Shown here: positions 36,926 through 45,344 of the stretch, piece by piece | How positions within the stretch are numbered: position 1 is the first letter of the stretch | How the letters are laid out: the number at the start of each line of letters is the position of its first letter | Assembly: GCA_947177735.1 (NCBI GenBank) | Contig: CAMWVP010000002.1 | Span: 1 to 64,000 of the forward strand | Direction: 5' to 3' | DNA length: 64,000 nt | Source of the DNA: an uncultured Clostridia bacterium | Lineage (GTDB): Bacteria > Bacillota > Clostridia > Oscillospirales > Ruminococcaceae | Notes under the pieces: model-generated | What the model was told of the DNA's origin: nothing | Databases searched by the model: none | What the model saw: the letters and a program-made list of their open reading frames with translations, nothing else | Program-made: the position numbers and the translations under genes

Positions 36926-36968
36926 GCGAGATATGGCACGATCATTACCCGAGTAACTTGCAGTATAT

Positions 36969-37005
36969 AAAACGAGCGCCGAGCTACTGCCCGACGCCCG
37001 TTTTT
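36969..37005 (-). terminator. htrA terminator
   Basis: Imperfect stem AAAACGGGCG / CGCTCGTTTT on the minus strand with T-rich ends on both sides, about 40 nt after the htrA stop. It may act in both directions. Confidence 0.75.
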
Positions 37006-37043
37006 ATGAAAGGGTATAAGGTGTGATCTTTAAGGTGTAATCT

Positions 37044-38393
37044 TTAATTGCCGACATATTCGGAAAGCTCTACCTCGATATTTACCTTTTTCTCTCTGCC
37101 GAGAGAGTCCGTCCTTACGACCGTGACGGTTATCACGTCGCCGGGCTTCTTGCCTACGAGGATCTTTCCTATCTTGTACGCGGTATCGGTGGTATCGTCT
37201 CCGAGAACGGATTCGCCCTCTATCTCAATGATCGTATCGCCGACCGCGAGACCGCTGTGCGCTACCGCCATATCCTGATTGATGCTCGCAACGAGCAGAC
37301 CGGGCGTCCAGCCGCGGAGAGCGGCGGCGTATTCGCTTATCGCGTTGTAAGATATTCCCAGAACCGCACGACCCGAAACGTAACCCTTAGTGATAAGGTC
37401 GTCAACAACGCCCTTTGCCTCATTGATGGTTATCGCAAAGCCGAGACTTTCCGCATAGTCTGCCACGAACTTGCAGTTTACAACGCCGACGACCTCGCCG
37501 TAGCCGTTGAACATAGCGCCGCCCGAGTTGCCGCTGTTGATGCCGGTATCGGTCTGTATAGAGGACAGACCGCGCGCGCTGTCGGATATCTGGCGGTTAA
37601 GACCCGATACTATTCCCTTTGTAACGGAGTTCTCCAATCCGAGCGGATTGCCGATAACGACAACGTCGTCGCCGAGGTGAAGCTGATCGGAATCGCCGAG
37701 CACCGCCGCGGGAAGATCGTTAGCCTTGATCTTGAGCACCGCGAGGTCGGTATCCGCGTCTGTGCCGATAAGCTCGGCGTCATAGGTCTCAGATTCGGAG
37801 AGCCCGGTCACAGGATCGGTATCGTTCACCTTGACGGTGAAGGAGTCCGCGTCCTCGACAACGTGGTTATTGGTCACGATGTAGCCGTCCTTGGAAATGA
37901 TGATGCCGCTTGCGGAGCCGTAGAGCGTGCTCTTGCCGCGCGACTCGACAAACACCTCAATGTAGACGATGCTGTCCTGAACTTCCTTTACAAGGTCTCT
38001 GGTATACTTATATGTCCCGTCGGAATTATACTCTATGGTATCGCTTATGTTGTGCTTTATCGCCGCGTTCTGCTGAAGTTCGTTCAGCGTGGGAACCGAA
38101 CTGCTCTCGACGGGAGCGGCAATATTATCGGACGTGTTGTAGTGAGAATTGCCGCTGCCCGAAACCACGGCGTCCTTTTGCATCGACCTGCCGGCGATAT
38201 ACGCGCCGCCGAAGCCCGCGCCGCCGCCTACTACCGCAACTGCCGCGATAAGCGCCATTACCTTTACGGTCAAGCCTTTGGACTTCTTGACGTGCTTCTG
38301 CTCGGGAGCCGCCTGCTGAACGGGCTGTGCCTGAACCTCCGCATTCTCGGTGGAAAACTTCTGCACATTATCGAATTCATTAAATTCGCTCAT
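37044..38393 (-). CDS. htrA: HtrA/DegP-type membrane-anchored serine protease
   Basis: A 449-residue quality-control protease. Residues 1-42 are cytoplasmic, one membrane helix spans 43-68, and the trypsin-like domain carries the triad His 177 (IVTNNHVVED), Asp 216 (TDLAVLKI) and Ser 290 (TGINSGNSGGAMF). A single PDZ domain follows (about 340-440, with GLAVGDTIIEIEGESV). ATG 38393 follows AGGAGG. It acts on misfolded proteins at the outer face of the membrane. It is a single gene with its own terminator. Confidence 0.96.
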   Translation of the reverse strand: MSEFNEFDNVQKFSTENAEVQAQPVQQAAPEQKHVKKSKGLTVKVMALIAAVAVVGGGAGFGGAYIAGRSMQKDAVVSGSGNSHYNTSDNIAAPVESSSVPTLNELQQNAAIKHNISDTIEYNSDGTYKYTRDLVKEVQDSIVYIEVFVESRGKSTLYGSASGIIISKDGYIVTNNHVVEDADSFTVKVNDTDPVTGLSESETYDAELIGTDADTDLAVLKIKANDLPAAVLGDSDQLHLGDDVVVIGNPLGLENSVTKGIVSGLNRQISDSARGLSSIQTDTGINSGNSGGAMFNGYGEVVGVVNCKFVADYAESLGFAITINEAKGVVDDLITKGYVSGRAVLGISYNAISEYAAALRGWTPGLLVASINQDMAVAHSGLAVGDTIIEIEGESVLGDDTTDTAYKIGKILVGKKPGDVITVTVVRTDSLGREKKVNIEVELSEYVGN

Positions 38394-38520
38394 AATATTA
38401 CCTCCTGAAAACAGCTTTCGCTGATGCTTGTCATGATCTGCTTGGTATGTATAAATTATAATTCCCGATTGTGTACACTGCGTGAAGTTATGTTGAACAA
38501 AAAATTAAAAAGGAATGATT

Positions 38521-39891
38521 TTAATTTTCTTGATCGTTTTGCTTGACCGCCTTGTCGACAGCCAGCGCGAGGGCGCATTCCAAACGCTTTCTCTGGAGCT
38601 CGCAGGAAAGCTTGTGCGGCTTGCGGCAGTCGCCCTCGTAGATGAACGAGTTCGCGTTGCAGCCGCCCGAGCAGTAGAATTTCGCCCAGCAATCCGCGCA
38701 GCCGCCCTTGGAGTACAGGTGCGTTTTCGCGAAATAGGTCTTGATCTCATCATTGAACGTGCCATCCGTTAGGTTGCCCATTTTCCACTTGTCTATGCCG
38801 ACGAACTGATGACAGGGATAGATGTCTCCGTGCGGGTCAACGGCAACGTAATCGTTTCCGCAGCCGCAGCCGCGCAGCCTCTTTATCGCACAGGGACCCT
38901 GATCGAGGTCAACCATAAAATGGAAGAAGTTGAACTTTTTCTCGGTACGGTTCGCCATGACCTCACACAGACGGTCGTATTCCTCGAAGATGCGCGGGAG
39001 GTCTGCTTCCGTGAGCGCGTAGGGCTCGTTCTCGTCGGTAACGACGGGCTCCGCGGAGAGCTGCTCAAACCCCAGGTCACGCAGATGCAGGACGTCCTCG
39101 GTGAAATCGAGGTTGTATTTCGTGAAAGTCGCACGCACGTAAAAATCTTTGTCGCCGCGCTCGGCTACCAGCTTTTGGAACTTCGGCACTATCACGTCAT
39201 ACGCGCTCTTACCGTTAAGTGTCTTGCGTATGCGGTCGGTGGTCTCGCGCCGTCCGTCTAGCGACAGCACAACGTTCACCATCTCGCGGTTTATGTAGTC
39301 GATCTTCTCATCGTCAAGAAGAACGCCGTTTGTCGTTATCGTGAAGCGGAAGTTCTTGTTGTGCTGCTTTTCTATGGAACGCGCGTAGTTGACGGTCTCG
39401 ACGACGGTATCCCATGCCATAAGCGGCTCTCCGCCGAAGAAATCCAGCTCGATATTCTCGCGGTTAGCCGACTTCTCGATAAGGAAGTCGATAGCCTTTC
39501 TGCCCGTTTCGGGAGACATTATGCAGCGCTCGCCGCCGAAGTCGCCCGTCTGCGCGAAGCAGTACTCGCACCTCAGATTGCAGTCATGCGCTACGTTAAG
39601 GCACATAGACTTTACGGGGCTTTTCACCATTGTCTCGGAGTACCTCTGATAATCGTCTTCCGCGTATAAAGAGCCATCTTTATACAAAGAGTATAATTCG
39701 TTGTAGGTTTCGCGAACGTCCTCCTCGGGGTAGGCAGAGAGCTTTTCGGGCAGCTCCGCGGGCATTTCCTCCGTCATCGGAGCGGTGATGTGATCGAGCA
39801 TATCAAACGCGCAGTCGTCGAACACATGAACGCCGTTGCTGTCCGCGTCAAGTACTATATTATATCCCAACTGTTTAAACTTATGAACCAT
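38521..39891 (-). CDS. scfB: SCIFF ranthipeptide radical SAM maturase
   Basis: A 456-residue radical SAM/SPASM enzyme that installs sulfur-to-carbon (thioether) crosslinks in the SCIFF peptide. An N-terminal peptide-recognition region (about 1-90) is followed by the radical SAM cluster site CNLRCEYC (Cys 104, 108, 111), EFFGGEPLM-type sequence (DFFGGEPLMAW), and a C-terminal SPASM domain. The SPASM domain is rich in cysteines (LRGCGCGNDYVAVDPHGDIY, then CADCWAKFYCSGGCNANSF). The precursor gene lies 66 nt upstream in the same direction. The pairing is diagnostic of the SCIFF system widespread in Clostridia. Confidence 0.97.
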   Translation of the reverse strand: MVHKFKQLGYNIVLDADSNGVHVFDDCAFDMLDHITAPMTEEMPAELPEKLSAYPEEDVRETYNELYSLYKDGSLYAEDDYQRYSETMVKSPVKSMCLNVAHDCNLRCEYCFAQTGDFGGERCIMSPETGRKAIDFLIEKSANRENIELDFFGGEPLMAWDTVVETVNYARSIEKQHNKNFRFTITTNGVLLDDEKIDYINREMVNVVLSLDGRRETTDRIRKTLNGKSAYDVIVPKFQKLVAERGDKDFYVRATFTKYNLDFTEDVLHLRDLGFEQLSAEPVVTDENEPYALTEADLPRIFEEYDRLCEVMANRTEKKFNFFHFMVDLDQGPCAIKRLRGCGCGNDYVAVDPHGDIYPCHQFVGIDKWKMGNLTDGTFNDEIKTYFAKTHLYSKGGCADCWAKFYCSGGCNANSFIYEGDCRKPHKLSCELQRKRLECALALAVDKAVKQNDQEN

Positions 39892-39957
39892 AACAACCTC
39901 AATAAATCAAAATAATAGGGCGAGAGAACCCGCCCAAAATCTTTCTGCAAGGCATAC

Positions 39958-40101
39958 TTACTTAACCGACTCGCACTTCTGATTAGCAACAGTGCAGGAG
40001 GTCTTGCAAGCGGACTGGCAGGAGCTCTGGCACTTGCCGCAGCCGCCCTTTTCCGCGCTCGCCTTCAGGTTAGCCTTATTGATAGTTACAACATGCTTCA
40101 A
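39958..40101 (-). CDS. scfA: SCIFF precursor peptide (six cysteines in forty-five residues)
   Basis: A 47-residue peptide read from a TTG start (40101-40099) with GAAAGAGGTG 7 nt upstream. It begins KHVVTINKANLKASAEKGG, then carries six cysteines at 21, 24, 28, 32, 36 and 43 in the core CGKCQSSCQSACKTSC...C, and ends QKCESVK. This matches the near-invariant SCIFF family. The maturase gene is directly downstream. It is easy to miss because it is short and lacks an ATG. Confidence 0.96.
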   Translation of the reverse strand: MKHVVTINKANLKASAEKGGCGKCQSSCQSACKTSCTVANQKCESVK

Positions 40102-40134
40102 TGAGAACACCTCTTTCAATATGTATTGCGATAA

Positions 40135-40316
40135 CCGCTGTTTTTATTATAACATAAATCCGAGCGCCGCAGGCGCGGCGGCGCGAAGCGCCGTGTTTTC
40201 GCGAAGCGAAAACGATCTATGTTTCAATAAAGACTGCGGGCGGCGAAGCCGCCAATGGCACGAAGTGCCATCACAAAACCGCTTTGCGGTTTTGCCGCTG
40301 TTTTTATTATAGCATA
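40135..40316. repeat. GAA-triloop hairpin array inside a duplicated -10 region
   Basis: Two 22-bp direct repeats, CCGCTGTTTTTATTATA-A/G-CATA (40135-40156 and 40295-40316), bracket about 138 bp of consecutive short stem-loops: GCGCC-GCA-GGCGC, GGCGC-GAA-GCGCC, GTTTTCGC-GAA-GCGAAAAC, GGCGGC-GAA-GCCGCC, TGGCAC-GAA-GTGCCA, AAAACCGC-TTT-GCGGTTTT. Three contain GCGAAGC, a DNA heptamer known to form exceptionally stable mini-hairpins. Confidence 0.85.
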
Positions 40317-40334
40317 TACCGCCGGATTTTTCAA
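40306..40334 (-). promoter_or_regulatory. Promoter of the SCIFF operon
   Basis: On the minus strand, TTGAAA (40334-40329), 17-nt spacer, TATAAT (40311-40306). The -10 lies in the upstream copy of the 22-bp repeat. The downstream copy also contains TATAAT but has no matching -35. The transcript would carry the hairpin array as its leader. Confidence 0.78.
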
Positions 40335-40340
40335 GAGGTT

Positions 40341-40865
40341 TTACGATTTTTTATCGTTCATGTTGCCTTTTCCGTCAAAAGCATTGCGCTCAACGTACGC
40401 CATCATCACGTTGTAGCCGACTATTCTTGCCGGAATATGTATTAGACAGCCAAGAAATACCCCGACAGGCTGATCTAGCAGCGCCGAAACCAGTATCACG
40501 ATTATCGCTATGAGCGCCGGAATCACAAACGTATACCAATGCTCCCTTTTCCACTTTCTGGTAAAATAACGTTTTCTGTCCTCCAGCGAGAACGAGCTGT
40601 CCGACAGTACGCTCCTGAGGTTTTCCTCGGCGGCGGATTGCGCTTCGATATCGTTAAGCCTCTTACCGCTCAATATTTCATTTATGCTCACCCCGTAGAA
40701 CGTGGAGAGCTCCATAAGCATTTCTACGGGCGGCATATAGTTGCCGTTTTCCCAGCGCGAAACGGTCCTATTAGACGTGCCGAGCCTTTCCGCAAGCTGC
40801 TCCTGCGTAAGCTCTCGTTCACGTCGCAGCTCCGAGAGAAATTTGCCGATTTTGATAGTGTCCAT
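40341..40865 (-). CDS. XRE regulator with C-terminal membrane hairpin
   Basis: A 174-residue protein from ATG 40865 after CGAGGTGAT. Residues 1-65 are an HTH-XRE domain (SELRRERELTQEQLAERLG, RTVSRWENGNYMPP). The C-terminal third has two hydrophobic segments (FVIPALIAIIVILVSALLD and PVGVFLGCLIHIPARIVG). Membrane-tethered XRE proteins of this kind occur in Firmicutes, often without known ligands. It ends just before the SCIFF promoter; a regulatory connection is possible but unproven. Confidence 0.87.
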   Translation of the reverse strand: MDTIKIGKFLSELRRERELTQEQLAERLGTSNRTVSRWENGNYMPPVEMLMELSTFYGVSINEILSGKRLNDIEAQSAAEENLRSVLSDSSFSLEDRKRYFTRKWKREHWYTFVIPALIAIIVILVSALLDQPVGVFLGCLIHIPARIVGYNVMMAYVERNAFDGKGNMNDKKS

Positions 40866-40974
40866 TGTTATCACCTCGGGTATATTATAGCAGATATTCG
40901 CGGAAAAGTACAGGACATAAAACGCGAATGCCCCCGTTGAGCCAAAAAAGCTCGCATAGCATCTCAAAGAAAAT

Positions 40975-41004
40975 GCGGTGTTAAGTGTTTTCACTTGACA
41001 CCGC
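40975..41004. repeat. Copy of the 10840-type hairpin
   Basis: GCGGTGTTAAGTG / CACTTGACACCGC, loop TTTT, followed by AATACTTCT as in the first unit at 10840. The stem differences relative to those units are paired. Confidence 0.75.
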
Positions 41005-41044
41005 AATACTTCTCACTCACTCCAATGCCGAATATTTCAGCACA

Positions 41045-41374
41045 TTAAAGCTCCTCGTCGGAATCCTCGTTAGTCTCCTCGGCAAAAATGTCGTTGTTGG
41101 AGAACACGGACTCCTCAACTACAGCCGCAGTCTCGGAAGCGCTGCTCTCGGGAACCGCGTCCGCGACAGCCTGCGCGAGCGAGGGCTCATCCTCTACGTC
41201 CATATCCTCGTCGAAGTCGAAATCCCAATCGTCATCGATATCGTCGCTGTCCCAATCGTCGTAGTAGTTGTCCTCGTTTTCCTTTTCGAGCTTCTTCTTG
41301 GTGATATAAGTCGCCGCCGCGATGCCTCCCGCAACAGCCAGCGCACCTACCATAAAAATACCTAAAGCCTTCAT
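41045..41374 (-). CDS. Acidic membrane-anchored protein (109 aa)
   Basis: ATG 41374 behind AAGGAGG. A hydrophobic N-terminal helix (MKALGIFMVGALAVAGGIAA) followed by a short basic stretch (KKKLEKE) and a very acidic tail (DDWDSDDIDDDWDFDFDEDM). It may be an N-in membrane anchor with a cytoplasmic acidic tail, similar in plan to YtxH-like proteins but without their motif. No function can be assigned. Confidence 0.72.
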   Translation of the reverse strand: MKALGIFMVGALAVAGGIAAATYITKKKLEKENEDNYYDDWDSDDIDDDWDFDFDEDMDVEDEPSLAQAVADAVPESSASETAAVVEESVFSNNDIFAEETNEDSDEEL

Positions 41375-41492
41375 AGCTATTCCTCCTTAATTTCGCCGAA
41401 ACCGTGAATTTCCGTTCCGTACATCTATTATATACCTATTTCAAATAATTTGCAAGCGTCAGCAGAAAATTTGGTTAATTTCACCAAACCCG

Positions 41493-42233
41493 CTACATAT
41501 TTCCTGTCATATTCATCAAAATCGAGATCGCGGCGATCGGCGCGGTCTCACAACGCAGTATCCGCTTGCCGAGCGACGCGGTGACAAACCCGAGCTTTTC
41601 CAGCGCCTCGACCTCGGACGGCTCAAATCCGCCCTCGCTTCCGATGACAATATCGACGTTTTTCCGAAACTCGCTCACGGCGCTTGACAACGGCGTATCG
41701 GAGCACTCATAAAACAGTATTCCCGTATTTTCCTCGGAAATGAAATTTTTCAGCTCGGAAATATTTACCGCGTTTCTTACGATCGGTATGATCCCTCGTC
41801 CGCACTGCTTCGCCGCCTCAAGCGCGATCTTTTGATATCGCGGCAGCTTTTTCGCCAGCTGCTTCTCGTCGGGACGGGAAACGCACCTCTTGGTAAATAT
41901 CGGAACTATCTCCGCCGCGCCGCATTCCACCGCCTTCTGCACGATAAACTCCATCTTATCGCCCTTAGGCATCGCCTGAAACAACCGCAGCCGAATACCG
42001 GGCTCCGCTTCGTTGGCACTTTTTTCCAGCACCTTGAACGTACAGCAGCCGCTTTCCGTCTCGGCAAGCTCGGCGAGGAAGTCGTTTTGCCTGCCGTCGC
42101 ACAGCACCGCAGGATCGCCCTTTTTCATTCTCAGCACGGACGTGATATGCTTCACGTCCTCGCCGCTTACGACCGCGCTGTCCTCCGAAATGTTCTCGGT
42201 GAAAAAACGCGGATATCTCCAACGCTCAGTCAT
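41493..42233 (-). CDS. rsmE: 16S rRNA m3U1498 methyltransferase
   Basis: A 246-residue SPOUT (knotted) methyltransferase that methylates N3 of U1498 in 16S rRNA. N-terminal PUA-like domain (KHITSVLRMKKGDPAVLCDG), then QAMPKGDKMEFIVQKAVECG, and the SAM-binding knot IVIGSEGGFEPSEVEAL with LGKRILRCETAPIAAISIL. It overlaps the thioesterase gene before it by 4 nt (ATGA type). Confidence 0.96.
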   Translation of the reverse strand: MTERWRYPRFFTENISEDSAVVSGEDVKHITSVLRMKKGDPAVLCDGRQNDFLAELAETESGCCTFKVLEKSANEAEPGIRLRLFQAMPKGDKMEFIVQKAVECGAAEIVPIFTKRCVSRPDEKQLAKKLPRYQKIALEAAKQCGRGIIPIVRNAVNISELKNFISEENTGILFYECSDTPLSSAVSEFRKNVDIVIGSEGGFEPSEVEALEKLGFVTASLGKRILRCETAPIAAISILMNMTGNM

Positions 42234-42667
42234 TTTTCCTCCCGGCAGTCCCGTTCCGCGTGCTTTTCCATCACCGCGTAAAATTCGGGCATAGCCTTTT
42301 TGAAATTTAACGGGCGAAAGGTCTCAGCGTCAACAAAGCCATGGGAGCTCGTGCCTGTCGCGAGCACCTCCGTTTCGCCCTTGCGCGTGACCTTATACTC
42401 GAACTCTATCCGCGCGGGCGTGAACCTCGAGATACGCGCTTCTATCAGCAGCGTGTCATCGTACCGCGCCGGCAGCCTGTAACGGCAGGAAATACCCGAC
42501 ACGGGAAGCATAACGCCGCCCTTTTCCATATCCGCGTAGCTCAATCCCGCCGCCTTGATGTAGTCCGTCCGCGCGACCTCGAACCACACGGGGTACACCG
42601 CGTGATGAACGACGCCCATACAGTCAGTCTCGGCGTAACGAACAGTCAGTTCGGTGATATTCGGCAT
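42230..42667 (-). CDS. Acyl-CoA thioesterase (4-hydroxybenzoyl-CoA thioesterase family)
   Basis: A 145-residue hot-dog fold enzyme with the YbgC/FadM pattern VRYAETDCMGVVHHAVYPVW, where the Asp acts in catalysis, and FEVARTDYIKAAGL. It hydrolyses acyl-CoA thioesters. It is followed by rsmE with a 4-nt overlap and lies 2 nt after the short-chain dehydrogenase gene, so the three form an operon. Confidence 0.93.
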   Translation of the reverse strand: MPNITELTVRYAETDCMGVVHHAVYPVWFEVARTDYIKAAGLSYADMEKGGVMLPVSGISCRYRLPARYDDTLLIEARISRFTPARIEFEYKVTRKGETEVLATGTSSHGFVDAETFRPLNFKKAMPEFYAVMEKHAERDCREEK

Positions 42668-42669
42668 AG

Positions 42670-43437
42670 TTACGACCTCTCCCTCTTGGACTGGATCAGA
42701 CCCGCTGCAACCGCGAGCACTCTGTCCGGCACAAGCCTTGACAGCAACACGAGCGCCTTTGTGACGCTGTTCTCGGAGATGAGCAGCTTGCCGGCAAACA
42801 TCTCGCGCACCGCGTGCTCGGCGAGCTTTTCACTCGGATATCCCGCCATGAGGAACTTAACACGAGCCGTCTCGCTGAACTCCGTGGAAACGGGTCCCGG
42901 ACAGAGCATCGAAACGTGAACATGGCTGTGATTCTCGCGGAGCTCCTCGGCGACAGCCTGCGTCATACGCACAATGTATCCCTTTGACGCATAATAGGAC
43001 GAGAACCACGGTCCCGGCATAAATCCCGCCACGCTCGCCGTATTCAGGATATAGCCGCAGTCACGCTTTTTAAAGTCACGCAAGAACAGCTTGAACAGGA
43101 TATGGAACGCCTTGACATTGACATCGAGCATATCAAGCTCGCGCTCAAGGTCGGTCTCGGTAAAGCCGCCAAACACACCGTAGCCCGCGTTGTTGATGAG
43201 GATATCGATATCATACTTGCGAACCTTATTATACAACGCTAAGACTTGGTTCTCCTTGGAGAGATCGGCGGCAATGCACATCACCTTGACGCCGTATTCG
43301 CTTACGAGCTCGTTCTTGAGCTCTATGAGCCTGTCGCGGCGGCGGGCTGTGATTATCACGTTTATCCCGTGCTTAGCCAGCGAACGCGCGATGTCGCGCC
43401 CTATTCCCGAGCTTGCGCCCGTTACCAATGCTATCAT
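42670..43437 (-). CDS. Short-chain dehydrogenase/reductase
   Basis: A 255-residue Rossmann-fold oxidoreductase from ATG 43437 after AGAGGT. NADP-binding TGASSGIG, IDILINNAGYG (NNAG), catalytic Ser in ILNTASVAGFMPG and the YASKGYIVR (YxxxK) pair. It resembles the DltE/YqjQ-like branch of classical SDRs. Substrate unknown. Confidence 0.94.
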   Translation of the reverse strand: MIALVTGASSGIGRDIARSLAKHGINVIITARRRDRLIELKNELVSEYGVKVMCIAADLSKENQVLALYNKVRKYDIDILINNAGYGVFGGFTETDLERELDMLDVNVKAFHILFKLFLRDFKKRDCGYILNTASVAGFMPGPWFSSYYASKGYIVRMTQAVAEELRENHSHVHVSMLCPGPVSTEFSETARVKFLMAGYPSEKLAEHAVREMFAGKLLISENSVTKALVLLSRLVPDRVLAVAAGLIQSKRERS

Positions 43438-43509
43438 ATTTTGTACCTCTTTCATTATATTGCCCGTCAAAGAGACGAAGAAAAGTAATATTTGTCGATC
43501 AACGGCGTA

Positions 43510-45012
43510 TCAGCGCTTGATCCTGAACGGCGCCAGCGGCAGTCCGAAGCCGCTGAAAATGTGTATCTCGGAGTAGTTCTTCCAGAGATACCGCACACCG
43601 CACGGGTGCTCTATAGCGTCGTCCGACAGGAATATCCGCTCGCCCGAAACGTCCGCGTAGACGGGGATATACACGCCGTCCTCGCCGCACATCTCGAAGC
43701 CCTCGGGATCGCCCTTTACCTTGAAGCCGCCGCGCGCGTTGTCGAACTGAAGCTCGACCATATCGCCGCGCCAGATAACGCCCTTGAGAGTCGGCGCGAA
43801 CGCTCCGTCGCAGCCGCCGTATACCATATCAAGCGCCTGCATCGCAAAGCGGTGACCTACGGGCTGCTTGTCGACGGGGTGGATATTATCGCGCTCGCCG
43901 CAATCAAGCAGCACCGCGATGCCCGTGTGCTTTATCGTCTTATAGGCGCGCATCTGCGCCTCACGGATACGGCTCCAGCTGTCGCCGTCCGGGTCGCCGC
44001 CGGCGTACATCGGGAGCTGACCGATGATGAACGGCATCTCGTCGTCGCCCCAAGCCTCGCGCCAATTGCGGATAAGCTGTGTGAGCAGCGTGTAATATGC
44101 GTCGGGATGGCTCTCGTCGGTCTCGCCCTGATACCACAGAACGCCTCCGAGCGTGTACGGCAGCACGCGCGATACCATACTCTCATAGAGTATGCCCGGA
44201 GAGGTGGGGTTGCAGGGAGCCGCGGGTCCGGGATATCTGTCCTCGCCGCAGTACTCAACGCAGCCCTCCCACGTATGCTCGCCCTCGGACGCATAGTATT
44301 CTCCGCTCTTCTTCCACCATTCCTGCTGATATTTCTCATATTCACGGTATTGAGCGATCATCTCGCTCATATCCTTGCCCTCGACGGCAGCGTCGTAATC
44401 GTCAAAGTAGACCTTTGTGTCGCCCGTTGCGTACTCGCGCTTTATCCAGCAGGAAGCGGACGTGCCGCCCCAATTGCAGCCGATAACGCCGACGGTAACA
44501 TCGAGTATCTGCGACATCTCTTTAGCGAAGTAGTAACCGACAGCGCTCCAGTGAGAGGCGGCTTCCTTGTTGGTAAAATCCGTCCACCCGGCGTTCTGCA
44601 TATTTTCTTCGTAATCGTCGTCGTAAAGTGTTTTCTTGGGCACATAATAATAACGAACGTCCTTTACGTCGTCGTTTTCTAGAGACTCCTTGCCGCCCTT
44701 GCAGTTGCACAGCTCGAACTCCATATTCGACTGACCGCCCGCGAGCCATACCTCGCCTATGGCAACGTTTTCAATACGGATAACGTTGTCATTATCCTCG
44801 TCGTAAAGCTTTAAAATAACAAAGCGGCAGGCTCCCATAGGCGGGAACACGATCTTCCATTTTCCGTCCTTTACCACGCAGGATGAATGGAAGCCGCAAA
44901 GCTCGCCGTGAATTATCGTTCCCTCGTCGCCCGTTCCGAATACGCAGATGTTTCTGCTCCTCTGGAGCACCATTCCGCTGCTGAAAATAGGCGCTGTCTG
45001 AAAATTACCCAT
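43510..45012 (-). CDS. Sialate O-acetylesterase-like SGNH hydrolase
   Basis: A 500-residue carbohydrate esterase from ATG 45012; AAAGGAG lies 11 nt upstream. N-terminal beta domain (SGMVLQRSRNICVFGTG), then the SGNH nucleophile in EVWLAGGQSNMEFEL, block III-like GVIGCNWGGTSASCW and the GVLWYQGETDESH block. The catalytic His is probably in RDNIHPVDKQPVG. There is no signal peptide, so it works in the cytoplasm. It removes O-acetyl groups from sialic acid or plant glycan units after import. Confidence 0.92.
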   Translation of the reverse strand: MGNFQTAPIFSSGMVLQRSRNICVFGTGDEGTIIHGELCGFHSSCVVKDGKWKIVFPPMGACRFVILKLYDEDNDNVIRIENVAIGEVWLAGGQSNMEFELCNCKGGKESLENDDVKDVRYYYVPKKTLYDDDYEENMQNAGWTDFTNKEAASHWSAVGYYFAKEMSQILDVTVGVIGCNWGGTSASCWIKREYATGDTKVYFDDYDAAVEGKDMSEMIAQYREYEKYQQEWWKKSGEYYASEGEHTWEGCVEYCGEDRYPGPAAPCNPTSPGILYESMVSRVLPYTLGGVLWYQGETDESHPDAYYTLLTQLIRNWREAWGDDEMPFIIGQLPMYAGGDPDGDSWSRIREAQMRAYKTIKHTGIAVLLDCGERDNIHPVDKQPVGHRFAMQALDMVYGGCDGAFAPTLKGVIWRGDMVELQFDNARGGFKVKGDPEGFEMCGEDGVYIPVYADVSGERIFLSDDAIEHPCGVRYLWKNYSEIHIFSGFGLPLAPFRIKR

Positions 45013-45125
45013 AGAAAAAAATACTCCTTTCAAGGTATGATGCCTTTTGCAGTCCGTTCCGGGAGCTTGGCTTTATCAAGCGACCCAAACGATACCGCAA
45101 ACCGCACGCACATATGCTTAATTAT

Positions 45126-45154
45126 ATTTTACCGCTTTTTGGACGAAATGTCAA
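45126..45154 (-). promoter_or_regulatory. Promoter of the esterase gene
   Basis: On the minus strand, TTGACA (45154-45149), 17-nt spacer, TAAAAT (45131-45126). The spacer 45013-45125 up to the start codon shows no further feature. Confidence 0.8.
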
Positions 45155-45162
45155 GAAATATC

Positions 45163-45191
45163 TTTACAAAATTAAAAAAATATATTATAAT
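45163..45191 (+). promoter_or_regulatory. Promoter of the ABC exporter operon
   Basis: TTTACA (45163-45168) and TATAAT (45186-45191), 17-nt spacer. The foldback element begins 8 nt after the -10, at the expected transcription start. Confidence 0.78.
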
Positions 45192-45198
45192 GAAAAGA

Positions 45199-45302
45199 TA
45201 GGGAAACGCCGGTTTTATCCGTTTTTCTTTTTGTGAGGCACAGTTTTATCGGCTTTTTCCCGCCTCCGGCGGGAAAAGACCATTTAATCGGTGATTCCAT
45301 AG
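45199..45302. repeat. Foldback element family 1, copy c
   Basis: 104 bp, the same length as the copy at 14119. Ends GGGAAACGCCGGTTTTATCC and (reverse complement) ATGGAATCACCGATTAAATG. Core GAGGCACAGTTTTATCGGC and hairpin CCCGCC-TCC-GGCGGG. It fills the leader of the exporter operon. Confidence 0.85.
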
Positions 45303-45344
45303 GGATAATATATATCTAAGTGATACGGGAGGCTGTATAGCTTT

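Noticed and set aside
40160-40294. Possible CRISPR array upstream of the SCIFF operon
   Set aside because: The units are different hairpins rather than one repeated sequence, there are no uniform spacers, and no cas genes are in the window.
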